From positions 1,798,001-1,862,000 of the forward strand of contig NZ_CP154262.1 in assembly GCF_039529835.1 (NCBI RefSeq): 64,000 nt of DNA. The letters run 5' to 3'. This document shows positions 55,640 through 63,427 of this stretch, one piece after another. Under the pieces are notes generated by a model that searched no databases, was not told the DNA's origin, and was given only the letters and a program-made list of their open reading frames with translations. The stretch comes from Arthrobacter sp. TMP15 (GTDB lineage Bacteria; Actinomycetota; Actinomycetes; Actinomycetales; Micrococcaceae). The first letter of the stretch is position 1, and every line of letters begins with the position of its first letter. The position numbers and the translations under genes were made by a program.

Positions 55640-56070
55640 TGGTTAAAGCTGATCTAGTTTCGTAGCGGTTGCAAGAAGATCAGGGGCGAGCACACCGCCG
55701 GCAAAGTGGATCCACCCTATGCCATGCCAGCGCCATGTGTACGCGTTGACATGGCGAACTTTCTGAGAACGGTCTAGTAGGCTCTCCCTCGCGTGCCGGG
55801 GATAAGGTGACTGTCGGTTTCTTCGGTAGCGCGTACGCATAGTGGAACATCGCAAACAGACATAGATACCACGTGCGGGGGCAGCTGACGACCAGTCAGC
55901 AGCTCGCAAGCGAAGCGCTGGGGACCGAGCGCGGATTGCTCTCCGTGGGGTTGGGTCCAGAAGGCTGGCAGGGCTACGGTAATCCAACTGTGCAGCACTC
56001 GGTGCTTGAGGACCAATGCTCGGGAACGACCCGCTAAACCGTTCGGCCTGAGTGGTGAGGGCCACCCCAC
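55640..56070 (-). pseudogene. Frameshifted HNH-type plasmid protein
   Basis: Two minus-strand frames together spell a family seen on actinobacterial plasmids. The upstream frame (to about 55780) has HSWITVALPAFW, QRFACELLTGRQLPP, VCDVPLCVRATEE and SHLIPGT, the pattern around the HNH-like HxCDxPLC site, here with Ser-Met in place of the usual His. The next frame continues with RESLLDRSQKVRHVNAYTWRW and ends at about 55643. Joining them needs one frameshift after PGT, so the gene is broken. No good start or ribosome site is visible. It lies in the plasmid-like region; flanking 55481-55640 shows nothing clear. Confidence 0.6.
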
Positions 56071-56135
56071 AAACAGTATTTCCCCCGATAACCCCGGAAC
56101 TTCGGTGCTTAGTATAACTTTCTATGCCACTACTG

Positions 56136-56573
56136 TTATCGCGACCCCCGCATCAACCTTCGTTCCAAGGCTTCGACTCGACGCTCGAGTGCTTCACATC
56201 TTGCGTCAAGAGGTTGTGGCGGATCAAGAGGAACCCTCCGACTCCGGTTTCCTTCCCCGATCTGTGTAACCGGTTTAGGGTTGTCATGGAGCGCTTGGCC
56301 AAGAACATCCAGGACCCGATCTTTCCTCCACCTCGGATAGCGATGGGGACCATCAGCAGTATCCACCGTGACGTAAGTTGCTGCGCCGGTTCTTAGCGCT
56401 TCGGCCGTTGGCTCTTTAGTCTCATACCGCAGCAGACCGACGATGCGCAGTAGTTTTCCGACGTACGGTGCGGTCGTACCAAGGGCCACACCGAGTTCCT
56501 TCTGGCCCCAATAAACATCGCGACTAACTTCCGTGCCACTGTCGTCGAAGACAGGTAATAGTGATTTCTTCAT
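56136..56573 (-). CDS. Hypothetical protein with C-terminal heptad helix
   Basis: A 145-residue protein that I do not recognise. It has a likely helix-turn-helix-like portion (QKELGVALGTTAPYVGKLLRI, about 30-50), a middle segment with WRKDRVLDVLGQAL, and an end with regular heptads (ARCEALERRVEALERRLM) suggesting a coiled coil. ATG 56573 is chosen as it begins MKKSLLPVFDD; the frame to 56675 adds residues with no support. A DNA-binding or phage/plasmid role is possible. Part of the minus-strand small-gene run. Confidence 0.5.
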   Translation of the reverse strand: MKKSLLPVFDDSGTEVSRDVYWGQKELGVALGTTAPYVGKLLRIVGLLRYETKEPTAEALRTGAATYVTVDTADGPHRYPRWRKDRVLDVLGQALHDNPKPVTQIGEGNRSRRVPLDPPQPLDARCEALERRVEALERRLMRGSR

Positions 56574-56819
56574 GAACCAATACTTATCAGCACCCACTGA
56601 CAACACAGCGAATGTTCGTACTGCAACAGTTTTCGTTTCCTGAAAATCCCAACTTTTCAGTATTCCTATCATCAACCCCGAACATGCTTAGCATGACTTG
56701 CTCGAGGATTGGGCCTCAAGCCTCGAGCAGCTCCTGGCCCCAACCCAGTCTCGTCTGTTCGAGCTGCGATGTAGGCCGACCAATCGCGATTGGTTCTGGC
56801 CGACTTAGTCCGTTGTCCC

Positions 56820-57134
56820 TTAGCGTTCCCGCGCATCGGCTCTGGACATATCCAAGGCGTCGCCTATCGCGGTCCATGACACGCCTTGATGACGTGCCAG
56901 TGCCACGGCTGCGGTGAGCTCGCGCTCTGCGCGGCGTAAATTATTGCCGTGGCCTTTGACCAGGCTGAGGGGGTCATCAATCGCCCACCCCTTCCCCATC
57001 ATGTCCTCATCGTTACTGGTTTCGAAGCACTCCCCTAGTAACTGGTACTCGTGCAGGGTCTTGGCCATTTCATCCGGGCTGAGTCCGTCGAAGTCGTTGG
57101 TGTCACTGGGGCCCGCATAGGGCTTATCTCTCAT
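56820..57134 (-). CDS. Small helix-turn-helix-like protein
   Basis: A 104-residue protein whose C-terminal 35 residues (TAAVALARHQGVSWTAIGDAL, then DMSRADARER) look like a sigma-region-4 or MarR-like helix-turn-helix; the N-terminal part is acidic and disordered. GGGGAGA lies before the ATG. The start overlaps the stop of the ribbon-helix-helix gene (ATGA), so both are co-translated. Such pairs are usual in plasmid maintenance modules. Exact role unknown. Confidence 0.62.
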   Translation of the reverse strand: MRDKPYAGPSDTNDFDGLSPDEMAKTLHEYQLLGECFETSNDEDMMGKGWAIDDPLSLVKGHGNNLRRAERELTAAVALARHQGVSWTAIGDALDMSRADARER

Positions 57135-57457
57135 GGTCTAGTCTCCCCTTTTTGGGCGTCTGGGAATTGTGCCGGTTCTGGTGCTATACCTGATCGTGTT
57201 TCTTCTTTGGTGCGGCGTCCTGTGCGGAGTATCCCGGCGGGGATTCCGGGCCATGTTTTACCTGCATTGTGTTTACGTTGGAGTCTGCGCAGCTCCCTAC
57301 GTAGTGCTCCCTCCATCAGGTCATTCACGGAGGCGTAGCCTTCCTGAATACCGGTGGCTTGCAGTGCTGCACGTACCTGATTCGCCACATCATCCGGGAG
57401 GGTGACGCTGAAACTTGGGGGTGTTCGCTTAGCGTTCATCGTTTTTTCATATGTCAT
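57131..57457 (-). CDS. Ribbon-helix-helix protein, ParB/CopG-like
   Basis: A 108-residue protein with PPSFSVTLPDDVANQVRAAL and YASVNDLMEGALRRELRRL, the strand-helix-helix plan of CopG/ParB-type DNA-binding proteins, plus a basic, Gly/Arg-rich tail. ATG 57457 has AAGGAT upstream at seven bases; the longer frame to 57526 lacks a site. In actinobacterial plasmids similar proteins follow parA; no parA is in the window, so it may be an orphan. Overlaps the next gene by ATGA. Confidence 0.65.
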   Translation of the reverse strand: MTYEKTMNAKRTPPSFSVTLPDDVANQVRAALQATGIQEGYASVNDLMEGALRRELRRLQRKHNAGKTWPGIPAGILRTGRRTKEETRSGIAPEPAQFPDAQKGETRP

Positions 57458-57609
57458 CTCAAACATCCTTGATTCTGAAAGAAGAATTAAAGAGCGTGTG
57501 GCGTGGCCAGTGTCTTGACTGGCCACGCCATAGCGTCGGTTCTAGAACGGTGGTTCGGACTGATCGGGTCCGCTCCCCCAGCCATCATCTTGCTCCTTGT
57601 GTATAGGTT

Positions 57610-57942
57610 CTACTTGATGGTGAGGTGATCGCGAAGTTCCGCGATAGCGACTTCAATGCGATCCCGGATACGGGGATCTTCGGGGTTGTCTTGCTCGATG
57701 AGCTTGCCTATCCCGATCAACGCGGTACGGATTTCTGGGGTGGTATCGGCGGCGTTCTCAATCTCCGGGAAGATACTTCGAATTTCGGAGGCTGCGCCAT
57801 CGCTGACGCCTGTCAGGCCGAAGTCGCGGCCTAGGGCTAGCAGGTTCCGGTGGTAGAAAGCTTCGTAGTCTTGGTCTCCGTCCTCGTCATAGAGGGGGAG
57901 GTAGTAGCTGACGTCTTCAAGGCGGGTGATCCTGGGCTTCAT
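57610..57942 (-). CDS. Hypothetical acidic protein
   Basis: A 110-residue protein of unknown family with an acidic N-terminal stretch (PLYDEDGDQDYEAFY) and mostly helical remainder (ENAADTTPEIRTALIGIG). ATG 57942 is eight bases from GGGGAG; GTG 57951 is too close to it. It ends 13 bases after the redoxin stop region begins and appears co-transcribed with it. Codon use looks genuine. Confidence 0.6.
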   Translation of the reverse strand: MKPRITRLEDVSYYLPLYDEDGDQDYEAFYHRNLLALGRDFGLTGVSDGAASEIRSIFPEIENAADTTPEIRTALIGIGKLIEQDNPEDPRIRDRIEVAIAELRDHLTIK

Positions 57943-57955
57943 GGCGTCCACTCCC

Positions 57956-58213
57956 CTACGCTGCCAGCTCTAGTGCAATGACCTGGTTGATCTTGGTGGG
58001 GTTCAGCCCTGACCAGTGATTGAGGGTGCCTTCACGTTCGTATAAAACGATAGGGGCTTGTGAGTATCCGAGTTCTTCGTTGACGTATTCAAGCGCTGCC
58101 TGGTTGGTGGTGATATCGAGTTCTATGTAGCTGACACCTGCGGCATCGAAGACGTCTTTGGTCTTCTTGCATCCAAAGCAGCCGCTTGGTTTGGTGTAGA
58201 TGGTGATAGTCAT
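57956..58213 (-). CDS. NrdH/glutaredoxin-like redoxin
   Basis: An 85-residue thioredoxin-fold protein that would reduce disulfides. It begins ITIYTKPSGCFGCKKTKDVFD with active site CFGC, has the cis-Pro in YSQAPIVLY and the WSGLNPTKI segment of NrdH redoxins. Chromosomal NrdH normally lies with nrdI/nrdE and has CVQC; here it heads a run of plasmid-like genes, so it is probably an accessory copy. AAAGGAT precedes the ATG at ten bases. A -10-like TATAAT (minus, 58279-58284) is about 65 bases upstream. Confidence 0.82.
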   Translation of the reverse strand: MTITIYTKPSGCFGCKKTKDVFDAAGVSYIELDITTNQAALEYVNEELGYSQAPIVLYEREGTLNHWSGLNPTKINQVIALELAA

Positions 58214-58278
58214 CCGGTTCAGATCCTTTGGTTACGTATGGGTTTTAGTTAGGTTCGATCTGCCTTGCTTATACCTCA

Positions 58279-58303
58279 ATTATACTATTTATTCATATGA
58301 ATA
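58279..58303 (-). promoter_or_regulatory. TATAAT promoter with palindrome TATTCATATGAATA
   Basis: The minus-strand -10 TATAAT (58279-58284) is perfect; a 14-bp palindrome (58290-58303) sits just upstream of it. The surrounding 100 bp is very AT-rich. It should drive the redoxin-led run, with the palindrome as a possible operator. The -35 is not clear. Confidence 0.5.
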
Positions 58304-58377
58304 GATATAGATTTTGTCCCTAGATGTAGAGAAATTTTAGGTATATATTGTCTTGAATTGGTGGACATGGATGCTCG

Positions 58378-58761
58378 GTGAGTGTGGTGCAAGAACGGAT
58401 AGTAGCTCGCTGGGAATCCCCACAGACGCATGAAAACTCACCACCTGGTGAAAGCGACCGGGCGCTCGTGGACTCCCCCACTCCCCTCCTATGGTTGTCA
58501 TCGGCTGAAAAGAACTGGCCCCGCTGGTTGGTGACTCGGCATCACCTTGTCTTGGACCATGGGAAACATACCCGTTGCGGCTCTAAGAAGTACCGGCTAA
58601 GTCCTTATGGGGTTCACTCGTTTGATACTTCCGGCGGGGTGCCACTCCAACGTAGTCACACCGCGCTTCTCGGTGATTCTTATGAGGCCATAGCTGCGAG
58701 TGTAGGCAACGGCTTGGCCTTTACGCTCACCAATCATTACCTCGGGTTCTGCAAAGACTGA
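58378..58761 (+). CDS. Hypothetical protein
   Basis: A 127-residue frame from GTG 58378. It has RWESPQTHE, NWPRWLVTRHHLVLDHGKH and FTLTNHYLGFCKD, with no family I can name. Codon choice is only partly like that of the neighbours and no ribosome site is seen. It may be a small plasmid gene or chance. From 58762 to 59144 no reliable gene is seen; a minus frame there (about 98 residues) is weak. Confidence 0.35.
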   Translation: MSVVQERIVARWESPQTHENSPPGESDRALVDSPTPLLWLSSAEKNWPRWLVTRHHLVLDHGKHTRCGSKKYRLSPYGVHSFDTSGGVPLQRSHTALLGDSYEAIAASVGNGLAFTLTNHYLGFCKD

Positions 58762-59000
58762 GAAGCGCTGTAACTGCCCATCACCAGGGCGGGGTGATGT
58801 TCCATCGCAGCATCCAGAGCCAACATTCTTTCTACTGATCCGGGATCAAATTTATTCACCCCGCCATTCTGCGCCGGGGGTAGGACAAAGAGTGATCTCC
58901 ACAGAACATGAAGTAGATCGCACGGTATGGCACTTTCAGACTGTGCGGAATTTGCTCGGCACTTGACCGCTACACCAGCCAAAATTGGTTTCCTAGAGTG

Positions 59001-59127
59001 CTCCGTATAGCGGCCCTTCAAGAGATTTTCCACCGAACACCCTATACGGACACTTCATTCGCCACCGTTGACAAAGCAGCAGGTCAGCTGCCGGTGTGTC
59101 CGTTAGCCGACCGGCATACGGGACGAC
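59001..59127. repeat. Cluster of inverted TGTCCGTATAG-like half-sites
   Basis: TCCGTATAG (59002-59010) faces CTATACGGA (59042-59050), which extends to GTGTCCGTATAG on the minus strand. GTGTCCGTTAGC (59096-59107) faces GCATACGGGAC (59114-59124). The shared core GTCCGTxAG at four places resembles serine-resolvase or invertase subsites. It lies at the right end of the plasmid-like region. Confidence 0.5.
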
Positions 59128-59144
59128 ATTCAGGTGAGTGACTG

Positions 59145-59606
59145 TTAACTTTGTGTTTGATATGCCTGTGCGGGTGCGAGGTGCAGGTGCAGAAGCGGGA
59201 ACGCGCGGCCTTCACCGTCGGTTTCGGACCGACCTATCTCAGTGAATCCTTTTACGGCGTAAAAGTTTCGTCCCGACGGATTCTGTTCGTTGACAGCGAC
59301 TCGTATGGACTCCCGGCCAGTGACGACCGAAGCAAGTAGGGCACTTCCGATCCCACGGCCCTGCGCAAGCGCATCAACAAACAGCATCTCCACTGTGTCA
59401 TTCTCGATCGCGATGAACCCTATGAGTTGCCCACCTTCTTCGGCAACGCGCAGGTCGGACATCTGCGGCAAATATGTTGCTACGTCCTGCTCAATGACAT
59501 CGACATCCGCTGGCGTCAAGAACTCGTGTGTTGCCTCTACAGAGCGCCGCCAGATCTCGAGTAGTGCAGAGTAGTCGGTATCGATAGCTGCGCGGATAGA
59601 AATCAT
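59145..59606 (-). CDS. GNAT family N-acetyltransferase
   Basis: A 153-residue acetyltransferase: ISIRAAIDTDYSALLEIWRRSV, then VEMLFVDALAQGRGIGSALL (acetyl-CoA-binding motif A) and NPSGRNFYAVKGFTEIGRSE. The group resembles E. coli YjaB-like enzymes; substrate unknown. ATG 59606 lies six bases after TAGGGT on the minus strand. It stands between the plasmid-like region and the ABC operon, so it may belong to either. Confidence 0.88.
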   Translation of the reverse strand: MISIRAAIDTDYSALLEIWRRSVEATHEFLTPADVDVIEQDVATYLPQMSDLRVAEEGGQLIGFIAIENDTVEMLFVDALAQGRGIGSALLASVVTGRESIRVAVNEQNPSGRNFYAVKGFTEIGRSETDGEGRAFPLLHLHLAPAQAYQTQS

Positions 59607-59612
59607 GGCATC

Positions 59613-59618
59613 ACCCTA
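59613..59618 (-). promoter_or_regulatory. -10 element of leaderless GNAT gene
   Basis: TAGGGT on the minus strand lies six bases before ATG 59606. Confidence 0.4.
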
Positions 59619-59744
59619 ATGTGCCGCGGATGCCCGGAGCAATTCAGGCGCCAGAGCCTCTTCGCCCCGAAAGTAGCCCGTTGAGCACCCTCGGATGGAA
59701 ATGTGCACCTCGCAGAGGGTTAGAGAAAGGACAGCCGGTTGTCA

Positions 59745-62690
59745 CTAGTCGAGCGACCTGCGCCATATCTCCTTGGGTGGGCGACCAATGATGAACGCTG
59801 TGAGAAGACCGGCGCCAACCACAGACAGGACCAGCACACCTTGAACGCTCCACAGCGGTACAGTTTCAAGCCATGCCCCGGTGCCACCTGCACCGCCTGT
59901 TCTGCGATTCCATGCGATGAGGAAGGCACCAAGGCCCACGCCTGTGAGTGCACCCAAGGGAACACCGGCGCCGAGCACCACACAGGCCTGCACTATCGTG
60001 AAGCGGCGTAGGAAGCGTGGAGTGGCACCAATCGCATGCATGGTTGCGGCGTCACGTACTGATTGTGTCCGCGCCAGCAGGATGGAGATGGTGGTTGCAG
60101 CCACTGCCAATGCTGCCAGAAGGGCCAGTGGAATCAGCATCCCCATCTCTCCCCATGGGTACGGGAAGCTCTCGCGCCCCACCTTCACCAGGTTATTGTC
60201 AGCTTTGATAAGCGCTGAGGCCTGGGCGAGCTCACTTGGCGTTGTCCCCTTCGCGGCGGCCACGAATTCCCCCACATACTCGGGATTTTCTATGGCGAAG
60301 GATGCGGCTGTTTCTGGGGAAATGGTGAGGTATGGGGTGAATCCCCTCATGAAGGCGCCAGGCACCACCGTAGTGTTCTGGGCATTTTTCGTATCTGGAA
60401 AGCGGTCGGTTGAGCTGGCAATCCGTACGGTTCCCTTTTCTGAGAGCATTGCCGCGTTATTGACGACGGCACCTCCTGCATCGAGCACCTTGGCGGCAGC
60501 TTCGGCACCGGGTCGCCCTGAGGAACGCAGCGCGTCAGCGTCCATGATGTAAATTGCAGTGCCGACCCACCAAGCGACGGACATGCCGGGCCTGTATTTA
60601 ATCTGATCTGACACGCAATCCAGTGGAACACCCATCTGGACGGAGGAAGCTGTGTCCGGGCCTTCACCCTCGGGGCAGCTCCTGCTCTCCGGCATCACGG
60701 CGGCAAGATACAGTGGCCCGTCACTGGGCGTTGTGAAGATGGGATGGTGTGCTGCAACCGGGAAGTCCTTCCCCAGTGTGGAAATGGCGTCGTTAATGAC
60801 CAGTCGGTCAAAGCTGGCGGACACGGGAACGTTCGGCCCCACCACAAAACTGCTTCCAGCAACCATTGAACCGGACGTGTCACGATCATTGACCACTAGG
60901 GAACCGATCGTCACAGCCAAGAAAGATGCTGCCAGTACGGACACGAGGATTCCCGCCGCGGCAGGCAGGAACCTGGAGCTGTGGTCCACCGCGTCCCGTA
61001 ACGCCAGGCGGGGCAGCATCGGCAGTCGCCAGGAGAGCCTTCCAGCCAGGTTCACCAGGGATTTCAGGCTCAGCAGCAACCCGGCTACCACTAGCAACAG
61101 CCCCAACACCACCAGCAACACCGCCATGCCGCCTCGGCCCGTGCGGCCAGAGTTTTCCGCAGAGATAACAATCTCAGGTAGCGGCAAAGTCAGTGACAGC
61201 ACCGCACAAGCCACCCCGGCGAGCAACAACAGCGGACCTGTAAAGCCAGCCAACCGGCGCCGAATGTGGCTTTGAGAACTGCGCTGATGCGTGGTGGGGC
61301 GGTTTTTGAGTGCATCGACCGGTGCCATGCGTGAGGCGGTTCGGGCCGGGAGCCACGTTGCGACAAAACCAAGGACTACTGCGATGGCGATCCCCAGCGG
61401 CAGAATCCACCATGGGAATTGGGTGGGCCCCTCTTCGATCGCTTCGCGGGCAATGATCCCGGCAAGCGACCCCAGAACGGCGCCAAGGATGCCACCGGCC
61501 AGCCCGACCACCAGGCCCTGCGCGGTGACAATGCGCTTCATATCACGTGGCGTGGCCCCCGTGGCCGCCGCCAGACCCAGCATTCGCCGGGATTGCTCTG
61601 TGGACACTGCGAAGGCAGGAGTGACGAGGAACAAAACCAGCATGGTACCCACTAACCCGGTCACGGCAAGAGCTGCGATACGGCCCAGCACCTCTACGGG
61701 ATTCGCCGGGACCGGGTACAGCTCCCCGGCTGACGGGTAGTTTTCCAGCACATGGCGTGACACGGCGAAGGCCTGAAGTTTGTTGAGTTCCTTGGCCTGT
61801 TCCCACGTCACGGGTTCGCTGCCCACGACAAGCCAATGGCCGTCCACGCCAGCCGGGCTCTTCGTGGCCATGGCTGAGATCCAACCTTCCAGTGCCCATG
61901 CCTGAGAGCTATCGCTATCCACAACGCCGGACACCCGGTAGCCGCGCTGGGCATCTTGAACTGCGTCGCCGATTCGGCCGTTGGTGCTCATCATGCCGTT
62001 GAAGGGTGCGGCCACGGCGGCGATAACATCCCCTTCTGAGATGCCTAGCTGTTTGGCCAGAGCTGAGCTGACCACAATGTCCGAAGTGTCTGCTGGTGCC
62101 GTACCGGATGCCAGCTTCGGCATCAGGAACGCCAACGTGTGGCCGTCTGCTTCCTGCAAAGTGGCTGTGGTGATGGAGGCAAGATCCACGTTTTCAATTA
62201 CGCCCGCTCCCGCCTTGGCATCGTCCCCGGCCGTGAGATCAAGACCATTGGTGATCAACAGTTGGGGCGAGTTCCAGTACTGCTGCAACTGATTGCCCGC
62301 CGGAAGGACTGCTCCCAATTCCGCCAAACCTGCGGGAACCTGACTGGTGTCATCCATCCACGGCCCCGGCGCGCCTTCTGGAATCTGGGCGAAGGGCATA
62401 CCTGTTTGACTGACAGCAGTTGCCGTCACTTCTGCTTGCACACCGTCAGGGATGCCAGCCAAGGCAAGGTCGCGGCTGGGCACTGCGGACTGAGTCAGGA
62501 CCGTCCCGCCGATCAATGCCGCAATGGGCAAGACGACCAGCAGAACAGCCAAGATGGTCCGAGCGCGGTGCCGTACGGCGTCGTATTGGGCAAGACGCAG
62601 CACCGCAAGCCACGGATTGATCCATCGACCCAAGCGGCCGCTTGGCTTGTGCGCAGCAGAGACTTTTTCAATCGTATCCAGCGCGGTCAT
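59745..62690 (-). CDS. ABC transporter permease, FtsX/MacB type
   Basis: A 981-residue permease with about ten membrane helices: one after residue 40 (TILAVLLVVLPIAALIGG), a large extracytoplasmic domain (80-340), a FtsX block of three helices around 345-455, a central pair near 490-560, another near 595, a second extracytoplasmic domain and a final FtsX block from about 860. Duplicate FtsX modules in one chain are usual for actinobacterial exporters of peptides or lipids. ATG 62690 overlaps the ATPase stop (ATGA). The substrate is unknown. Confidence 0.9.
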   Translation of the reverse strand: MTALDTIEKVSAAHKPSGRLGRWINPWLAVLRLAQYDAVRHRARTILAVLLVVLPIAALIGGTVLTQSAVPSRDLALAGIPDGVQAEVTATAVSQTGMPFAQIPEGAPGPWMDDTSQVPAGLAELGAVLPAGNQLQQYWNSPQLLITNGLDLTAGDDAKAGAGVIENVDLASITTATLQEADGHTLAFLMPKLASGTAPADTSDIVVSSALAKQLGISEGDVIAAVAAPFNGMMSTNGRIGDAVQDAQRGYRVSGVVDSDSSQAWALEGWISAMATKSPAGVDGHWLVVGSEPVTWEQAKELNKLQAFAVSRHVLENYPSAGELYPVPANPVEVLGRIAALAVTGLVGTMLVLFLVTPAFAVSTEQSRRMLGLAAATGATPRDMKRIVTAQGLVVGLAGGILGAVLGSLAGIIAREAIEEGPTQFPWWILPLGIAIAVVLGFVATWLPARTASRMAPVDALKNRPTTHQRSSQSHIRRRLAGFTGPLLLLAGVACAVLSLTLPLPEIVISAENSGRTGRGGMAVLLVVLGLLLVVAGLLLSLKSLVNLAGRLSWRLPMLPRLALRDAVDHSSRFLPAAAGILVSVLAASFLAVTIGSLVVNDRDTSGSMVAGSSFVVGPNVPVSASFDRLVINDAISTLGKDFPVAAHHPIFTTPSDGPLYLAAVMPESRSCPEGEGPDTASSVQMGVPLDCVSDQIKYRPGMSVAWWVGTAIYIMDADALRSSGRPGAEAAAKVLDAGGAVVNNAAMLSEKGTVRIASSTDRFPDTKNAQNTTVVPGAFMRGFTPYLTISPETAASFAIENPEYVGEFVAAAKGTTPSELAQASALIKADNNLVKVGRESFPYPWGEMGMLIPLALLAALAVAATTISILLARTQSVRDAATMHAIGATPRFLRRFTIVQACVVLGAGVPLGALTGVGLGAFLIAWNRRTGGAGGTGAWLETVPLWSVQGVLVLSVVGAGLLTAFIIGRPPKEIWRRSLD

Positions 62691-63427
62691 CGGCTCTCCC
62701 GGGCAAGCAGCATGGACGGATCCGAGGGCCCCGACTGGTCAATGACGCGGCCGTCACGCAGGAAAAGCGTGCGATCCGTCCAAGCCGCGAAACGGGCCTC
62801 ATGCGTCACCATCAGCACAGCAGCGCCATTGTCCGCGCGGTCGCGGAGGACCTGCAAGATGGCTGTTCCCGTGGTGGAATCCAAAGCGCCTGTGGGCTCA
62901 TCGGCCAGTAGCAGCCGGCGCGGACCCACTAGCGCCCGGGCAATCGCAACCCGCTGGGCCTGGCCGCCAGACATGCTCTCCGGACGTCTGTCGGCCAGCT
63001 CACCCACACCGGTTTCACCCAGCCGGGCGATGGCCTCCTGCCGCGCCTTCTTCCGAGACCAGCCATCGAGTTCGAGTGGGAAGGCCACATTCTCGGCTGC
63101 GGTCAGCGCTGGCAGCAGATTGAAATCTTGGAAGACATACCCCACGGAACGTCGTCGGATGACGGCACGCTGGGCAACGCTGAGGGTGGCAAGGTCGGTG
63201 TCTTCCACCAAGACCTGGCCTGACGTCGGGATATCAAGTCCACCCGCCAAATGCAGGAGTGTGGACTTGCCAGAGCCGGAGGGTCCCATGATGGCCACGA
63301 ATTCCCCGGGCACGATGGTGATATTCGCATCGGCTAGCGCCTGGACTTGACGCTCCCCTTCACCATGGCGCCTCGAGGCATTGCGTAGTTCAAGAATGGG
63401 AGCTCCGTTCAGGTTTTCCGGGATCAT
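62687..63427 (-). CDS. ABC transporter ATP-binding protein (MacB/LolD type)
   Basis: A 246-residue ATPase: Walker A GPSGSGKST (about 49), Q-loop VFQDFNLLP, signature SMSGGQAQRVAIARAL, Walker B LLLADEPTGALD and H-loop THEARFA, all intact. It powers the adjacent FtsX-type permease. ATG 63427 overlaps the PadR stop and its own stop overlaps the permease start, so the three are tightly coupled. Confidence 0.95.
   Translation of the reverse strand: MIPENLNGAPILELRNASRRHGEGERQVQALADANITIVPGEFVAIMGPSGSGKSTLLHLAGGLDIPTSGQVLVEDTDLATLSVAQRAVIRRRSVGYVFQDFNLLPALTAAENVAFPLELDGWSRKKARQEAIARLGETGVGELADRRPESMSGGQAQRVAIARALVGPRRLLLADEPTGALDSTTGTAILQVLRDRADNGAAVLMVTHEARFAAWTDRTLFLRDGRVIDQSGPSDPSMLLARESR

Noticed and set aside
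58737-59033. 98-codon minus frame after the hypothetical gene
   Set aside because: Part of it (VNKFDPGSVERMLALDAAM) looks protein-like, but there is no ribosome site and no family match. It could be a gene fragment; not enough to call.
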